64,000 nucleotides of DNA from Variovorax paradoxus (lineage in GTDB: Bacteria; Pseudomonadota; Gammaproteobacteria; Burkholderiales; Burkholderiaceae_C). Numbering within the stretch: position 1 is the first letter of the stretch; each line of letters opens with the position of its first letter. Under the pieces are notes generated by a model that was given only the letters and a program-made list of their open reading frames with translations, had not been told where the DNA came from and did not search any database. The stretch is from positions 2,046,001 through 2,110,000 of the forward strand of contig NZ_CP123990.1 of the NCBI RefSeq assembly GCF_029919115.1, read 5' to 3'. The position numbers and the translations under genes are program-made. Below, piece by piece: positions 29,409-40,907 of the stretch.

Positions 29409-30403
29409 GCCGGCAAGCCTCGCGCCGCGGCGCCTGGCTGGCCTGGGTTGTCCAGGCGCTGCTGGTGCTGGCCGTAATGGCCGGCGCCGTCTGGGTGATG
29501 AACCACGCGCTCGACGTGCTGCGCTCGCGAGGGGTGCGCTCCGGGTTCGACTTTCTCACCGAGCCGGCGGGCTTTTCCATCAGCGAGGGCTGGCTCGACT
29601 TCGATGCCAGCCAGCCGTTCTGGCGCGCCTTCCTTGCGGGGTTGATCAACACCGTGCGGGCGGCGGTGCCCGCGGCCGTCTTCGCGGTCGTGCTCGGCAC
29701 CTTGATTGGCATCGGCCGGCTCGCGCCGCACGTGCTCTTGCGCGGCATTTGCACGGCATACGTTGAAGTGCTGCGCAACGTGCCCCTGCTGGTGCAGCTG
29801 TTGATGCTGGCCTTTGCCATGGCCAACCTGTTGCCCGACCCGATCGAGCCCGTGCGCTTGCTGCCGGGGGTGTGGCTCAGCAAGGGTGGCTTGAGCGTGC
29901 CCTGGCCTGTATCGGGTGAGGGCGGCTGGTGGCCCACGCACTTCGAATGGCCCGAGAAGGGCGACTTTGGGGTGAGCGGCGGCGCCGCGCTGAGCCCCGA
30001 GTACGTGACCATCGTCGCGGGCCTGTCTTTTTACTCGGCGGCTTTCGTGGCGGAAATCGTGCGCGCCGGCATCCTGTCGGTGTCGCAGGGGCAGGTGCTG
30101 GCGGGGCAGGCACTCGGCCTTACGACGGTGCAGCAGCTGCGCATCGTGATCCTGCCGCAGGCGCTGCGCGTGATCGTGCCTTCGCTCACCAACCAGCTGC
30201 TCAGCCTCACCAAGAATTCGTCGCTCGCGGTCGCCGTGGGCTACCCCGAACTGGTGTCGGTGGCCAACACCACCATCGGCTCGAATGGGCGGGCTTTCGA
30301 GTGCATTGCCATCATCATGGCGGTGTACCTGCTGCTGTCGCTGCTGATCTCCTTCGGCATGAACCGCTACAACGCACGCGTTGCGCTGCGAGGCTGGCAA
30401 TGA
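29405..30403 (+). CDS. aapQ: General L-amino acid ABC transporter permease AapQ
   Basis: First permease subunit, 332 aa. It has an N-terminal membrane helix (AWVVQALLVLAVMAGAVWVM) and a long periplasmic loop before the HisM-type domain (FLAGLINTVRAAVPAAVFAVVLGTLIGIGRL). The docking loop reads GQALGLTTVQQLRIVILPQALRVIVPSLTNQ. ATGA overlaps couple it to aapJ before and aapM after. The NSSLAVAVGYPEL motif is typical of AapQ/BztB. Confidence 0.92.
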   Translation: MSRQASRRGAWLAWVVQALLVLAVMAGAVWVMNHALDVLRSRGVRSGFDFLTEPAGFSISEGWLDFDASQPFWRAFLAGLINTVRAAVPAAVFAVVLGTLIGIGRLAPHVLLRGICTAYVEVLRNVPLLVQLLMLAFAMANLLPDPIEPVRLLPGVWLSKGGLSVPWPVSGEGGWWPTHFEWPEKGDFGVSGGAALSPEYVTIVAGLSFYSAAFVAEIVRAGILSVSQGQVLAGQALGLTTVQQLRIVILPQALRVIVPSLTNQLLSLTKNSSLAVAVGYPELVSVANTTIGSNGRAFECIAIIMAVYLLLSLLISFGMNRYNARVALRGWQ

Positions 30404-31458
30404 GAAACGTTGCCCAGGGCCCTGTTGCGTGGCGCAGCGAGCTCTGGGGTTCGCCGTTGCGCGCACTGGCCACGGTGCTGCTGCTCGCACTGCTTGCGTG
30501 GGGCGGGTTCCATGCCTTGGAATGGGGCGTGCTGAACGCGGTGTTCCGGCCCGATGCCGAAGCCTGCCGCGCGGTACAGCACGGCGCCTGCTGGGGCGTG
30601 GTGGCCGAGAAGTGGCGGCCGATGCTGTTCGGCCGCTTTCCCTATGAAGAGCAATGGCGTCCTGCCATTGCGGTGGTCGTGTTGTCGGCCGTCACGGTGC
30701 TCAGCGCCTGGCCGCGCAGCTGGCGATGGTGGCTGGCGCCGCTCTGGATCGTGGCACTGCTGCTCTTCGTGCTGTTGATGCGCGGCGGCATGGCCGGCCT
30801 GGTCCATGTGCCGACCAGCCGCTGGGGCGGCTTGCCGCTCACCATCGGCCTTGCGGTGGTGGGCCTCGCGCTGGCGTTTCCGCTCGCGTTGCTGCTCGCG
30901 CTGGGGCGCCGCTCGGGCTGGCCGGTGGTTCGCACGCTCTGCGCGAGCTACATCGAGCTGGTTCGCGGCGTGCCGCTGATCTCGGTGCTGTTCATGGCTT
31001 CTTTCCTGCTGCCGCTCTTGTGGCCCGCTGGCTGGCAGCCCGATGTGCTGGTGCGCGTGCTGGCCGGGCTCACGCTGTTCGTGGCGGCTTACCTGGCCGA
31101 GATCATCCGCGGCGGCCTGCAGGCCGTGCCGCGCGGGCAGACTGAAGTGGCGATGGCGCTCGGCTTCGGGCGTTGGCCGGTTCAACGCGACATCGTGCTG
31201 CCGCAGGCCCTCCGGCTTGTGGTGCCCGCGCTGACCAACAGCGTGGTCGGTACGCTGAAAGACACATCGCTGGTCACGGTGGTCGGCCTGTTCGAGTTGA
31301 CCGGCGCGCTGGGCTTGGCGTTGGGCGGCGACCCGACCTGGCGGCCGTTCTACCTCGAGGGCTACCTGTTCATCGCCGCGGTGTACTGGGTGCTGTGCTT
31401 CGGCCTCTCGCGCTACAGCGTGTGGCTGGAGCGGCGGTTGGGGGAGGGCGCGCGCTGA
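30400..31458 (+). CDS. aapM: General L-amino acid ABC transporter permease AapM
   Basis: Second permease subunit, 352 aa, about eight hydrophobic segments. The docking loop reads EVAMALGFGRWPVQRDIVLPQALRLVVPALTNS, followed by KDTSLVTVVGLFELTGAL. The start overlaps the aapQ stop. In Rhizobium and Rhodobacter the next gene is the ATPase (aapP/bztD); here the next gene is on the opposite strand, so no ATPase gene completes the operon. The transporter must borrow an ATPase encoded elsewhere or be non-functional. Confidence 0.9.
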   Translation: MRNVAQGPVAWRSELWGSPLRALATVLLLALLAWGGFHALEWGVLNAVFRPDAEACRAVQHGACWGVVAEKWRPMLFGRFPYEEQWRPAIAVVVLSAVTVLSAWPRSWRWWLAPLWIVALLLFVLLMRGGMAGLVHVPTSRWGGLPLTIGLAVVGLALAFPLALLLALGRRSGWPVVRTLCASYIELVRGVPLISVLFMASFLLPLLWPAGWQPDVLVRVLAGLTLFVAAYLAEIIRGGLQAVPRGQTEVAMALGFGRWPVQRDIVLPQALRLVVPALTNSVVGTLKDTSLVTVVGLFELTGALGLALGGDPTWRPFYLEGYLFIAAVYWVLCFGLSRYSVWLERRLGEGAR

Positions 31459-31480
31459 AGCAGCCGTGCCCGGTTTTCCA

Positions 31481-33136
31481 TCAGCCTGCTGAAAGCGCCT
31501 TGTCCACCAGCTGCTGCGCTTCCTCGAGGATGCGCCCGAGGTGCTCGGCACCGAGAAAGCTCTCGCCGTAGATCTTGTAGATGTTCTCGGTGCCCGAGGG
31601 CCGCGCCGCAAACCAGCCGTTTTCGGTGACCACCTTCACGCCGCCGATGGCCGCTCCGTTGCCGGGCGCATGGCTCAGCACGTTCTGGATTTTCTCGCCT
31701 GCGAGTTCCGTCGACAGCACCTGCTGCGGCGACAGGCTTGAGAGTTTCTTCTTCTGCTCGACGGTGGCAGCGGCATCCACGCGGTTGGACACCGGCTTGC
31801 CTAGCGCTTCGGCCAGTTCGGCAAAACGCTCGCCGGGGTCGCGGCCCGTGCGTGCGGCAATCTCCGCCGAGAGCAAGGCGGGGACCATGCCGTCCTTGTC
31901 AGTGGTCCATACCGTGCCGTCGCGCCGCAAAAAGGTGGCCCCCGCGCTTTCTTCGCCGCCGAAGCCCAGCGATGAATCCACCAGCCCTTCGACAAACCAC
32001 TTGAAACCCACCGGCACCTCGTAGAGCTTGCGCCCCAGGTTTGCAGCCACGCGGTCGATCATCTGGCTGCTGACCGCCGTCTTGCCCACGGCCGCATGCG
32101 GCGCCCACTGCGGACGGTGCGTGAAGAGGTAGTCCACCATCACCGCCAGGTAGTTGTTCGGCGGCAGCAACCCCGTACTGCGCGTGACGACGCCATGCCG
32201 GTCGTGGTCGGTGTCGCATGCAAAGGCAATGCCGAAGCGGTCCTTGAGGCCGATGAGCTGGTGCATGGCATCTGGCGACGACGGGTCCATGCGAATGCGG
32301 CCGTCCCAGTCGAGCGACATGAAGCGGAAGGTCGGATCGACCTCCTGGCTGAGCACGGTGAGCCGGTCGAGCTTGTAGCGCTCGGCAATCGCGGGCCAGT
32401 AGCGCACGCCGGCGCCGCCCAGCGGATCGACGCCCAGGTCGATCGGCACGCCGCGAATCGCGTCCATGTCGAGCACCTGCGCCAGGTCTTCCACATAGGT
32501 GTTCAGGTAGTCGTGACGGTGCGTGGTCGAGGCGCGCAGGGCCTGCGCGAGCGGCAGGCGCTTCACGCCCTGAAGGCCGGCGGCAAGATAGCCATTGGCC
32601 GCGGCTTCCACGGCCGAGGTGATGTCGGTGCCGGCCGGACCGCCGTTGGGCGGGTTGTACTTGAAGCCGCCGCTTTCGGGCGGGTTGTGCGAAGGCGTGA
32701 TGACGATGCCATCGGCCAGCCCGGTCGTGCGCCCGCGGTTGTAGACGAGGATCGCGTGCGAGACCGCGGGCGTCGGCGTGTACTCGTCGTCCTTCGACAG
32801 CATCAGCTCGACGCCGTTGGCCGCCAGCACTTCGACCGCGCTGTTGAAGGCGGGCGTGGAGAGCGCATGCGTGTCGATGCCCAAAAACAGCGGGCCGTCG
32901 ATGCCTTTTTGCTTGCGGTAGTCGGCAATGGCCTGGCTCATGGCCAGCACATGCCACTCGTTGAAGGCGTCGTCGAAGGAGGAGCCGCGATGCCCCGATG
33001 TTCCAAAGGCCACGCGCTGCGCGGGCACCGAAGGATCGGGCCGGCCCGTGTAGTAGGCCGATACGAGGCGCGGGACGTTGACGAGCAGGTCCAGCGGTGC
33101 GGGCTGGCCCGCGAGAGGATGGGTCTTTTGGCTCAT
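31481..33136 (-). CDS. pgm: Phosphoglucomutase (alpha-D-glucose phosphate-specific)
   Basis: Interconverts glucose 1-phosphate and glucose 6-phosphate, 551 aa. The phosphoserine is S149 in I-T-P-S-H-N-P-P. The metal loop D-T-D-H-D-R-H-G lies near residue 310, the sugar loop [15 protein letters not shown] follows, and the phosphate-binding loop [16 protein letters not shown] is near the C-terminus. The N-terminus with [10 protein letters not shown] is typical of the bacterial Pgm class. Full length. It converges with aapM with 22 bases between. It is upstream of nothing on its strand and 84 bases downstream of glnD. Confidence 0.95.
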   Translation of the reverse strand: MSQKTHPLAGQPAPLDLLVNVPRLVSAYYTGRPDPSVPAQRVAFGTSGHRGSSFDDAFNEWHVLAMSQAIADYRKQKGIDGPLFLGIDTHALSTPAFNSAVEVLAANGVELMLSKDDEYTPTPAVSHAILVYNRGRTTGLADGIVITPSHNPPESGGFKYNPPNGGPAGTDITSAVEAAANGYLAAGLQGVKRLPLAQALRASTTHRHDYLNTYVEDLAQVLDMDAIRGVPIDLGVDPLGGAGVRYWPAIAERYKLDRLTVLSQEVDPTFRFMSLDWDGRIRMDPSSPDAMHQLIGLKDRFGIAFACDTDHDRHGVVTRSTGLLPPNNYLAVMVDYLFTHRPQWAPHAAVGKTAVSSQMIDRVAANLGRKLYEVPVGFKWFVEGLVDSSLGFGGEESAGATFLRRDGTVWTTDKDGMVPALLSAEIAARTGRDPGERFAELAEALGKPVSNRVDAAATVEQKKKLSSLSPQQVLSTELAGEKIQNVLSHAPGNGAAIGGVKVVTENGWFAARPSGTENIYKIYGESFLGAEHLGRILEEAQQLVDKALSAG

Positions 33137-33220
33137 GTCGAGTGTTGCCGTTCGAGTTGAATCAAGTCGACAACATCATGCCGCAGGATGCGCCTGCGAA
33201 CGAAACAAGCGGAAAGCTCC

Positions 33221-35827
33221 TCAGGAGGCCAGCGCCTCCATCAACTCGGTCTCGATGGCCAGCTGCGTCTTCTGTCCCTGCAGCTCGGGCCCGCTGATAA
33301 GGAACGTGTCTTCCACGCGCTCGCCGAGCGTAGTGACCTTGGCGAGCTGCAGGTTGAGGTGGTGCCGCGCAAGCACGCGCGCCACCGAATACAGCAGGCC
33401 CGCACGGTCGCTGGCAGAGATGTTGAGCAGCCAGCGCTGGGCCTTGTCGTCGGGCAGCAGGCTGATGCGCGGCTTGATGGGAAAGCTGCGCACCCGGCGC
33501 GACACCCGCCCCACGCTGGGTGCAGGCAGCGGCCCGGCTTCGGTCAGCGTTTGAGCGAGGCCCAGCTCGACCATGCTGATGAGATCGCGGTAGTGGTCGG
33601 GAAGGAAAGTAGTTACAACCTGGAAGGTGTCAAGGCCGTAGCCGTTGCTGGTGGTGTGTACTTTCGCGTCAAGAATGCTGAACGACGACTGGTCGAAATA
33701 GCCGCAGATGCGCGCGAAGAGATCCGGCTGGTCGGGCGTGTACACCACCACCTGCAGCCCTTCGCCGACGGGCGAAAGGCGCGCCCGCACGATGGGCGGC
33801 GCCTTGGGGTCCACCGGCACATTGGGCGGCGGCACAAAGCGCGAAAGCTGCTTGGCGTGCCAGGCGATTTCGCTGGCCTCGTGGCGCATGAAGTAGCCGA
33901 CGTCGAGCGTGTCCCACAGCGCCTTGTGTGCTTCGAAGCGCTGCGCATGCAACGCAAGCTGCACCAGCGCCTCGCGCTTGCGCGATTCCACCTCTGCGTC
34001 CGGGTCGGGCATGCGGCCACCCAGCGCACGCAGGGTGTAGCGGTAAAGGTCTTCGAGCAGCTTGCCCTTCCAGGCATTCCACACGCGCGGCGAGGTGCCG
34101 CGAATATCGGCAATGGTGAGCAGGTAGAGCGCCGTGAGATAACGCTCGTTGCCCACGCGCTTGGCAAACGCGCCGATCACTTCCGGGTCGCTCAGGTCCT
34201 GCTTTTGCGCCACCTGGCTCATCACCAGGTGTTCGGCCACCAGGAATTCGATGAGCTTCGCGTCTTCGCGCGCAATGCCGTGCTGCTTGCAGAAGCGTTG
34301 CACGTCGCGCGCGCCGAGCGTCGAGTGGTCGCCGCCGCGGCCCTTGGCAATGTCGTGGAACAGCGCCGCCACGTAAAGAATCCACGGCTTGTCCCAGCCG
34401 GCCGCAAGCTGTGAGCAGAACGGATATTCGTGCGCGTGCTCGGCAATGAAGAAGCGCCGCACGTTGCGCAGCACCATCAGGATGTGCTGGTCCACCGTGT
34501 ACACATGGAACAGGTCGTGCTGCATCTGCCCCACGATGCTGCGGAACACCCGCAGGTACCGCCCCAGCACCGAGGTCTGGTTCATGAGCCTGAACGCATG
34601 CGTGATGCCGTACGGCTGCAGCAGGATGCGCATGAAGGTCTCGTGATTGGCCGGGTCGTTCCGGAACTTGCTGTCCATGACATGGCGCGCGTTGTAGAGC
34701 GCGCGCAGCGTGCGTGCCGACAGGCCCTTCACGCCAATGGTCTTCTGGTACAGGAGGAAGGTCTCCAGAATGGCTCGCGGTTCGCGCTCGTACAGGTCGT
34801 CGCTCGCAATTTCGATCAGGCCGGCGCGCTCGTAGAAGCGTTCGTTGATGGGCGTGTGCTGTTCGTCGCTGGGCTGCAGCCGCTCCGAGATGTTGAGCAG
34901 CAAGATCTGGTTGAGCTGCGTGACCGCCTTGGCCGCCCAGTAGTAGCGCCGCATCAGCGCTTCGCTCGACTTGCGCTGCGATTCGCTCTCGTAGCCGAAG
35001 CTCGCGGCCACGGCAGTCTGCAGGTCGAACACCAGCCGGTCTTCGCGTCGGTTGGCGATCACGTGCAGCCGTGCGCGAATCAGCGAAAGCAGCGCTTCGT
35101 TGCGCTTGATCTGCTGCGCCTCGAACGGCGTGGCAAGGCCGTTCTTTGCCAGGTCGTCCCAGCGGCTGCCGTAGCCGGCCGCCTTGGTCATCCAGAGAAT
35201 GGTCTGCAGGTCGCGCAGGCCGCCTGGCGATTCCTTGCAGTTGGGTTCGAGCGCGTACGGCGTGTTGTCGAACTTCTGGTGGCGGTGTCGCATTTCCTGC
35301 GACTTGGCGACGAAGAAGGCCTGCGGATCGATGGCGCGGGTAAAACGGCGGCGAAAGGCGACAAAGAGCTTCTTGTTGCCTGCAATCAGCCGTGCCTCGA
35401 GCAGCGAGGTTTGTACGGTGACGTCTTTCTCGGCTTCGGCGAGGCACTCTTCGACCGTGCGCACGCTCGAGCCGATTTCAAGCCCCGCGTCCCAGCAATG
35501 CCCGATGAAGGCCTCGATGCGTGCCGGATCGATTTCGCTGGCGTGGCCCTCGGGCGGCAGCAGCAGGAGCACGTCGACATCGGAATACGGAAACAGCTCG
35601 CCCCGGCCAAAGCCGCCCACGGCCGCCAGGGTGAGCGAATCGCCGAAATCGGCCTCCCGCCAAAGCGCACACAGCGTCTGGTCGGCCAATGCCGACAACT
35701 GCCGCAGCACCGTATGCACGCTGCGCGTGGGCGCACGTGCAAAACGCAAGGTTTCGAAGAGTGCGAGCTTCTTTGCGCGATAGGCTTCGCGCAGCGTTGC
35801 CACGTCGACTTTGGCTGGTTCGATCAC
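33221..35827 (-). CDS. glnD: Bifunctional [protein-PII] uridylyltransferase / uridylyl-removing enzyme GlnD
   Basis: Nitrogen sensor of 868 aa that adds UMP to PII when glutamine is low and removes it when glutamine is high. The nucleotidyltransferase motif is [19 protein letters not shown] (residues 71-89, D83 and D85 as metal ligands). The HD domain for UMP removal has [19 protein letters not shown]. Two C-terminal ACT domains ([19 protein letters not shown] and [20 protein letters not shown]) sense glutamine. All domains are intact. It follows map on the same strand after 34 bases and is probably cotranscribed, a common order in this group. Confidence 0.96.
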   Translation of the reverse strand: MIEPAKVDVATLREAYRAKKLALFETLRFARAPTRSVHTVLRQLSALADQTLCALWREADFGDSLTLAAVGGFGRGELFPYSDVDVLLLLPPEGHASEIDPARIEAFIGHCWDAGLEIGSSVRTVEECLAEAEKDVTVQTSLLEARLIAGNKKLFVAFRRRFTRAIDPQAFFVAKSQEMRHRHQKFDNTPYALEPNCKESPGGLRDLQTILWMTKAAGYGSRWDDLAKNGLATPFEAQQIKRNEALLSLIRARLHVIANRREDRLVFDLQTAVAASFGYESESQRKSSEALMRRYYWAAKAVTQLNQILLLNISERLQPSDEQHTPINERFYERAGLIEIASDDLYEREPRAILETFLLYQKTIGVKGLSARTLRALYNARHVMDSKFRNDPANHETFMRILLQPYGITHAFRLMNQTSVLGRYLRVFRSIVGQMQHDLFHVYTVDQHILMVLRNVRRFFIAEHAHEYPFCSQLAAGWDKPWILYVAALFHDIAKGRGGDHSTLGARDVQRFCKQHGIAREDAKLIEFLVAEHLVMSQVAQKQDLSDPEVIGAFAKRVGNERYLTALYLLTIADIRGTSPRVWNAWKGKLLEDLYRYTLRALGGRMPDPDAEVESRKREALVQLALHAQRFEAHKALWDTLDVGYFMRHEASEIAWHAKQLSRFVPPPNVPVDPKAPPIVRARLSPVGEGLQVVVYTPDQPDLFARICGYFDQSSFSILDAKVHTTSNGYGLDTFQVVTTFLPDHYRDLISMVELGLAQTLTEAGPLPAPSVGRVSRRVRSFPIKPRISLLPDDKAQRWLLNISASDRAGLLYSVARVLARHHLNLQLAKVTTLGERVEDTFLISGPELQGQKTQLAIETELMEALAS

Positions 35828-35861
35828 GGCTTGGTCCGGGGCCGTGCGCCGCTCGCGCGGC

Positions 35862-36686
35862 TCACGTTTTCGTGGAAATGACGAAGGAGGGCAGGGGCGG
35901 GCTGCCTTCGGACAGCGTGAGGACCTCGTAACCCGTTTCGGTGACCAGCACCGTGTGCTCCCACTGCGCCGAGAGCGAATGGTCGCGCGTAACGATGGTC
36001 CAGCCGTCGTACTGGCCGCCCTTGAAGTCTTCCTTCACGTCGCGCTTGCCGGCGTTGATCATCGGCTCGATGGTGAAGATCATGCCGGGCTTGAGTTCTT
36101 CGAGCGTGCCCGGGCGGCCGTAGTGCAGCACCTGCGGTTCTTCGTGGAAACGCTGGCCCACGCCGTGGCCGCAGAACTCGCGCACCACCGTAAAACCATG
36201 GCCTTCGGCAAATTTCTGGATCGCATGGCCGATGTCGCCCAGGTGGGCGCCCGGGCGCACTTGCAGAATGCCGTGCCACATGGCTTCGAAGGTGATGCTG
36301 CACAGCCGCTTGGCGGCAATGGAAGCGTCGCCAATGATGTACATGCGGCTGTTGTCGCCAAACCAGCCGTCCTTCACCACCGTGACGTCCACGTTCATGA
36401 TGTCGCCCTTTTTCAAGGGCTTGTCATTGGGAATGCCGTGGCAGACCACGTGGTTGACCGAGGTGCAGAGCGACTTCGGAAAGGGCACGCTGCTCGCGCC
36501 CATGTAGCCCACCGTGGCCGAGGTGGTGCCTTGCTTGACCATGTATTCGGCGGCGAGGCGGTCGATCTCGTTCGTGGTGATGCCTGGCTTGATGAACGGT
36601 GTGAGGTAGTCCAGCACCTCGGAGGCCAGGCGGCAGGCGACGCGCATGGCTGCGATGCCCGCTGCGTCTTTGTAGGTAATGCTCAT
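35862..36686 (-). CDS. map: Methionine aminopeptidase type I
   Basis: Removes the initiator methionine from proteins, 274 aa. The five metal ligands are D100, D111, H174, E207 and E243, in the contexts N-V-D-V-T-V, F-G-D-N-S-R, C-G-H-G-V-G, I-E-P-M and Q-W-E-H-T; H83 in V-C-H-G-I-P is the substrate-contacting histidine. The GDNSRM sequence replaces the more usual GDTSKM. The start is divergent from purL with only a 46-base spacer, and a -10-like GATAAT ends seven bases before the ATG, so the mRNA may be leaderless. It normally sits next to rpsB; rpsB is absent here. Confidence 0.95.
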   Translation of the reverse strand: MSITYKDAAGIAAMRVACRLASEVLDYLTPFIKPGITTNEIDRLAAEYMVKQGTTSATVGYMGASSVPFPKSLCTSVNHVVCHGIPNDKPLKKGDIMNVDVTVVKDGWFGDNSRMYIIGDASIAAKRLCSITFEAMWHGILQVRPGAHLGDIGHAIQKFAEGHGFTVVREFCGHGVGQRFHEEPQVLHYGRPGTLEELKPGMIFTIEPMINAGKRDVKEDFKGGQYDGWTIVTRDHSLSAQWEHTVLVTETGYEVLTLSEGSPPLPSFVISTKT

Positions 36687-36723
36687 CCCGGAATTATCCC
36701 ATTCAGCAAGCTAAAATTCCGGG
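36687..36723. promoter_or_regulatory. Symmetric divergent map/purL promoter inside an inverted repeat
   Basis: Perfect 9-base arms CCCGGAATT (36687-36695) and AATTCCGGG (36715-36723) surround a 19-base centre. A GATAAT -10 element reads toward map (36693-36698) and a TAAAAT -10 reads toward purL (36712-36717), placed as exact mirror images about base 36705. No good -35 hexamers are evident. Confidence 0.6.
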
Positions 36724-36732
36724 TTAACGCGG

Positions 36733-39700
36733 ATGACCCCAGTCAGCGGTCTTCCGCCTCGATTCTTTGATTCCCAACGCGGCCCCAAGGCCCCATCGAC
36801 CGTGACGCAGCCCGCATCCCAAGCCCTTCCTGTCGTAACCATGTTCGAGGGCGGCAGCGCACTCAGCGATTTCCGCGCGCGGCAGCTGCTGCCGAAACTG
36901 CAGGCCATCGAGCCGCGCATCGAAGGCATTTCGGCCCGCTTCGTGCACCTGGTGGTCACCGACGCAACCCTGAGCGCTGCCGAGCATGAGCGCTTTGCCG
37001 CGCTGCTGACCTACGGCGAGCCCTTCGAGGCACCTGCCAAGGCAGCCACATCGGTGGTCGTCACGCCCCGACTGGGCACCGTGTCGCCGTGGGCTTCCAA
37101 GGCCACCGACATCGCCCACAACTGCGGCCTTGCGCTGCGCCGGGTCGAGCGCGTGACCCAGTACCACCTGAAGCTCAAGGCGCCGCTGATCGGCAAGGCG
37201 CCGGTGCTCGAGGGCGACCTGCTGGCCGCCGCGTCGGGCCCGCTCCACGACCGAATGACCGAATCGGTGCTGGCCACCGTCGAGCAGGCTGCGAGCCTCT
37301 TCAGCGAACTGCCGGCCCGGCCGATGGCGCTGGTCGACGTGCAGGCCGGCGGCCGTGCCGCGCTGGTGGCGGCCAACACGGGCTTCGGCCTGGCGCTGGC
37401 CGAGGACGAGATCGACTACCTGGTCGACGCCTTCATGCGCCTGGGCCGCAACCCCAGCGACGTCGAGCTGATGATGTTCGCGCAGGCCAACAGCGAGCAC
37501 TGTCGCCACAAGATCTTCAACGCCCAGTTCACCATCGACGGCAAGGCCCAGCCCCAAAGCCTGTTCTCGATGATCCGCCACACCGAAAAGCAGAACCCGC
37601 AGCACACGGTGGTTGCGTATGCGGACAACGCCTCGGTCATGGAGGGCTCCACAGTCGAGCGCTTCATCCCGGCTTCGGGTTCGCAGAGCTATCAAAAAGA
37701 TAGCGCGCTGAGCCATGTGCTGATGAAGGTCGAGACGCACAACCATCCGACCGCCATCTCGCCGTTCCCCGGCGCCTCCACCGGTGCCGGCGGCGAAATC
37801 CGCGACGAAGGCGCCACCGGCCGCGGCTCCAAGCCCAAGGCCGGCCTGACCGGCTTCACCGTGTCTAAGCTCTGGCCGGAAGAGGGCCATTACGGCAAGC
37901 CCGAGCACATTGCCAGCCCGCTGCAGATCATGACCGAAGGCCCGCTGGGCGGCGCCGCGTTCAACAACGAATTCGGCCGGCCCAACCTGCTGGGCTACTT
38001 CCGCGAATACGAGCAAACGGTGGCGAGCGACATCGACACGGTGCAGCGCGGCTATCACAAGCCCATCATGATCGCGGGCGGCCTTGGCAGCATCGACGCC
38101 ACACAGACCAAGAAGATCCAGTTCCCGGCGGGTTCGCTGCTCATTCAGCTTGGCGGCCCCGGCATGCGCATCGGCATGGGCGGCAGCGCCGCAAGCTCGA
38201 TGGCGACCGGCGCCAATGCGGCCGAGCTCGACTTCGACTCGGTGCAGCGCGGCAACCCCGAAATCGAACGCCGTGCGCAAGAGGTCATCAACCATTGCTG
38301 GCAGCAGGGCGCGGCCAACCCGATCCTTGCGATCCACGACGTGGGCGCGGGCGGCCTGAGCAACGCCTTCCCCGAGCTGACCAACGACGCCGGCCGCGGC
38401 GCGCGCTTCGACCTGCGCGCCGTGCCGCTCGAAGAATCGGGCATGGCGCCGAAGGAAATCTGGTGCAACGAAAGCCAGGAGCGGTATGTGCTGGCCATTG
38501 CGCCGGAATCGCTCGAGCAGTTCAAGGCCTTCTGCGAGCGCGAGCGTTGCCCGTTCTCGGTGGTGGGCGTCGCAACCGAAGAACGCCAGCTGCTCGTGGC
38601 TGACGAAGGTGCCCAGGTGCAGCCCGTCGACATGCCCATGGATGTGCTGCTCGGCAAGCCGCCCAAGATGCACCGCGACGTGAAGACCGTCACGCGCAGC
38701 TTCAAGCCGCTCGACCTTACCGGCGTCGATTTGCAGAAGGCCGCCATCGACGTGCTCTCGCACCCGACGGTCGCCTCCAAGCGCTTCCTCATCACCATCG
38801 GCGACCGCACCGTGGGCGGCCTGAGCCACCGCGACCAGATGGTCGGCCCGTGGCAAGTGCCCGTGGCTGACTGCGCTGTGACGCTGGCCGACTACAAGGG
38901 CTTTGCGGGTGAAGCCATGAGCATGGGCGAGCGCACGCCGCTGGCCGCGCTCGATGCACCGGCTTCGGGCCGCATGGCTGTGGCTGAGGCCATTACCAAC
39001 CTGCTGGCCGCACCCATCGAACTCTCGCGCGTCAAGCTCTCGGCCAACTGGATGGCCGCTTGCGGCGAGCCCGGCGAAGACGCCGCGCTGTACGAGACCG
39101 TCAAGGCCGTGGGCCTGGAGCTCTGCCCGGCGCTGGGCGTGTCGATCCCGGTCGGCAAGGATTCGCTCTCGATGCGCACGCAGTGGAAAGACGATGGCGA
39201 AGCCAAGAAGGTCACGTCGCCCGTCAGCCTGATCGTGACCGCGTTCGCAACGCTGGCCGACGTGCGCGGCACGCTCACGCCGCAGCTCGATGCACAAGAG
39301 GCCGACACCACGCTCGTGCTCGTCGACCTCGGCCGCGGCAAGCACCGCATGGCTGGCAGCATCCTGGCGCAAACGCTCGGCCAGAGCGGCGACACCGTGC
39401 CTGATCTCGACGATCCGGCCCAGCTTGTGGCGCTGGTGAATGCCGTGAACGCGCTGCGCGCCGAAGGCAAGATCCTTGCGATGCACGACCGCAGCGACGG
39501 CGGGCTGTTTGCCACTGCCTGCGAAATGGCCTTTGCCGGCCATGTGGGCGTGGCGCTGAATGTCGACATGCTGGTGACCGAAGGCGACGGCATTTCCGAC
39601 AGCCGCATGGAAACCGGCGACGCCAAGAACTGGGCGCAGCAGGTGAGCGCGCGCCGCGAAGAGCTCACGCTGAAGGCACTGTTCAACGAAGAACTCGGCA

Positions 39701-40818
39701 TGCTGCTGCAGGTGCGCACGGCCGAGCGCAACGACGTGATGCAAGTGCTGCGCGCCCACGGCCTCAGCGCCCACAGCCACTTCGTCGGCAAGACGCGTCC
39801 GGCCAGCTCGACCATGGACGCCGGCAAGGGCAAGGTCGAAGTGTGGCGCGATGCCAAGTCGGTGTTCAGCGCCAGCCTGCACGACCTGCACCAGGTGTGG
39901 GACTCGGTCAGCTGGAAGATCGCCCGCGAGCGCGACAACCCGGCGTGCGCCGATGCCGAACATGCCGCTGCGGGTGAGCCTTCGGACCCCGGCATGCACA
40001 TCTTCCTCCCTCTGGGTGAGGGCAGCGGCATCAACGCCCCAGCCATCCTTCAGAACCGCCCCAAGGTCGCCATCCTGCGCGAGCAAGGCGTCAACTCGCA
40101 CGTCGAAATGGCCTACGCCTTCACCGAAGCGGGCTTCGAGGCCTACGACGTCCACATGACCGACCTGCAGACGGGCAGGGCGGACCTCGCCGATTTCAAG
40201 GGCGTGGTCGCCTGCGGCGGCTTCAGCTACGGCGACACCCTGGGCGCCGGCATCGGCTGGGCGCGCAGCATCACCTTCAACCCCAAGCTCGCCGAGCAGT
40301 TCAAGGGCTTCTTCGGCCGCGAAGACACCTTCGGCCTGGGCGTGTGCAACGGGTGCCAGATGTTCGCCGAGCTGGCCGACATCATCCCCGGCGCCGAAGC
40401 CTGGCCGCGCTTCACCACCAACCAGAGCGAGCGCTTCGAGGCGCGCCTTTCGATGGTCGAAGTGCTCGAATCACCCAGCATCTTCTTCGCGGGCATGGCC
40501 GGCAGCCGCCTGCCCATCGCCGTGGCGCATGGCGAGGGCTACGCCAACTTCAAGCACCGCGGCGATGCCGCCAAGGCCATTGCGGCCATGCGCTTCGTGG
40601 ACAACCACGGCAAGCCTACCGAGCAGTACCCGTTCAACCCGAACGGCAGCGCCGGCGGCCTGACCTCGGTGACCACGCCGGACGGCCGTTTCACCGCCGT
40701 CATGCCCCATCCGGAGCGCGTGTTCCGCAACATCCAGATGAGTTGGACGCCGGGCGACCGGAGCGCACTGAGCCCCTGGATGCAGATCTGGCGCAACGCG
40801 CGCCGTTGGGTGGGCTGA
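36733..40818 (+). CDS. purL: Phosphoribosylformylglycinamidine synthase (large PurL)
   Basis: Purine-synthesis enzyme that converts FGAR, glutamine and ATP to FGAM, up to 1361 aa. It has the full single-chain layout: N-terminal PurS-like domain, FGAM synthase core ([35 protein letters not shown]), and a C-terminal class I glutaminase domain with the nucleophile in [12 protein letters not shown] and histidine in VAHGEGY. The ATG at 36733 is the outermost start. A GTG at 36802 (1338 aa) and ATG at 36841 (1325 aa, M-F-E-G-G-S-A-L-S) are alternatives; homology to the E. coli N-terminus favours one of the later two. A small hairpin-forming sequence lies in the coding region at 37688-37704. Confidence 0.96.
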   Translation: MTPVSGLPPRFFDSQRGPKAPSTVTQPASQALPVVTMFEGGSALSDFRARQLLPKLQAIEPRIEGISARFVHLVVTDATLSAAEHERFAALLTYGEPFEAPAKAATSVVVTPRLGTVSPWASKATDIAHNCGLALRRVERVTQYHLKLKAPLIGKAPVLEGDLLAAASGPLHDRMTESVLATVEQAASLFSELPARPMALVDVQAGGRAALVAANTGFGLALAEDEIDYLVDAFMRLGRNPSDVELMMFAQANSEHCRHKIFNAQFTIDGKAQPQSLFSMIRHTEKQNPQHTVVAYADNASVMEGSTVERFIPASGSQSYQKDSALSHVLMKVETHNHPTAISPFPGASTGAGGEIRDEGATGRGSKPKAGLTGFTVSKLWPEEGHYGKPEHIASPLQIMTEGPLGGAAFNNEFGRPNLLGYFREYEQTVASDIDTVQRGYHKPIMIAGGLGSIDATQTKKIQFPAGSLLIQLGGPGMRIGMGGSAASSMATGANAAELDFDSVQRGNPEIERRAQEVINHCWQQGAANPILAIHDVGAGGLSNAFPELTNDAGRGARFDLRAVPLEESGMAPKEIWCNESQERYVLAIAPESLEQFKAFCERERCPFSVVGVATEERQLLVADEGAQVQPVDMPMDVLLGKPPKMHRDVKTVTRSFKPLDLTGVDLQKAAIDVLSHPTVASKRFLITIGDRTVGGLSHRDQMVGPWQVPVADCAVTLADYKGFAGEAMSMGERTPLAALDAPASGRMAVAEAITNLLAAPIELSRVKLSANWMAACGEPGEDAALYETVKAVGLELCPALGVSIPVGKDSLSMRTQWKDDGEAKKVTSPVSLIVTAFATLADVRGTLTPQLDAQEADTTLVLVDLGRGKHRMAGSILAQTLGQSGDTVPDLDDPAQLVALVNAVNALRAEGKILAMHDRSDGGLFATACEMAFAGHVGVALNVDMLVTEGDGISDSRMETGDAKNWAQQVSARREELTLKALFNEELGMLLQVRTAERNDVMQVLRAHGLSAHSHFVGKTRPASSTMDAGKGKVEVWRDAKSVFSASLHDLHQVWDSVSWKIARERDNPACADAEHAAAGEPSDPGMHIFLPLGEGSGINAPAILQNRPKVAILREQGVNSHVEMAYAFTEAGFEAYDVHMTDLQTGRADLADFKGVVACGGFSYGDTLGAGIGWARSITFNPKLAEQFKGFFGREDTFGLGVCNGCQMFAELADIIPGAEAWPRFTTNQSERFEARLSMVEVLESPSIFFAGMAGSRLPIAVAHGEGYANFKHRGDAAKAIAAMRFVDNHGKPTEQYPFNPNGSAGGLTSVTTPDGRFTAVMPHPERVFRNIQMSWTPGDRSALSPWMQIWRNARRWVG
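37688..37704 (+). repeat. Short inverted repeat within purL resembling a Comamonadaceae intergenic motif
   Basis: GCTATC (37688-37693) and GATAGC (37699-37704) around AAAAA, in frame, encoding part of S-Y-Q-K-D-S. The same AAAAAGATAGC core occurs once more in the selO coding region near 42955-42966. Confidence 0.5.
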
Positions 40819-40835
40819 GAAGAATCGCCCCAAAC

Positions 40836-40866
40836 AAAAAAAGCGGCCTGAAGGCCGCTTTTTTTT
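40836..40866. terminator. Bidirectional terminator after purL
   Basis: A perfect 8-bp stem (40842-40849 with 40852-40859, 2-base loop) is flanked by a run of A on the left and eight T on the right. It serves purL and the convergent prolyl-isomerase gene. Confidence 0.93.
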
Positions 40867-40907
40867 GGGGAAGAGAAGACGAGGGCAGCGCCGAGGCTGC
40901 CCAGCCC

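Noticed and set aside
33137..33220. Possible regulatory site between pgm and glnD
   Set aside because: No inverted repeat or promoter pair stands out.
36724..40155. A 1143-codon open frame antisense to purL
   Set aside because: It is a high-GC shadow of the purL reading frame; the translation is Arg/His/Gly-rich with no recognisable domain, and purL is intact.
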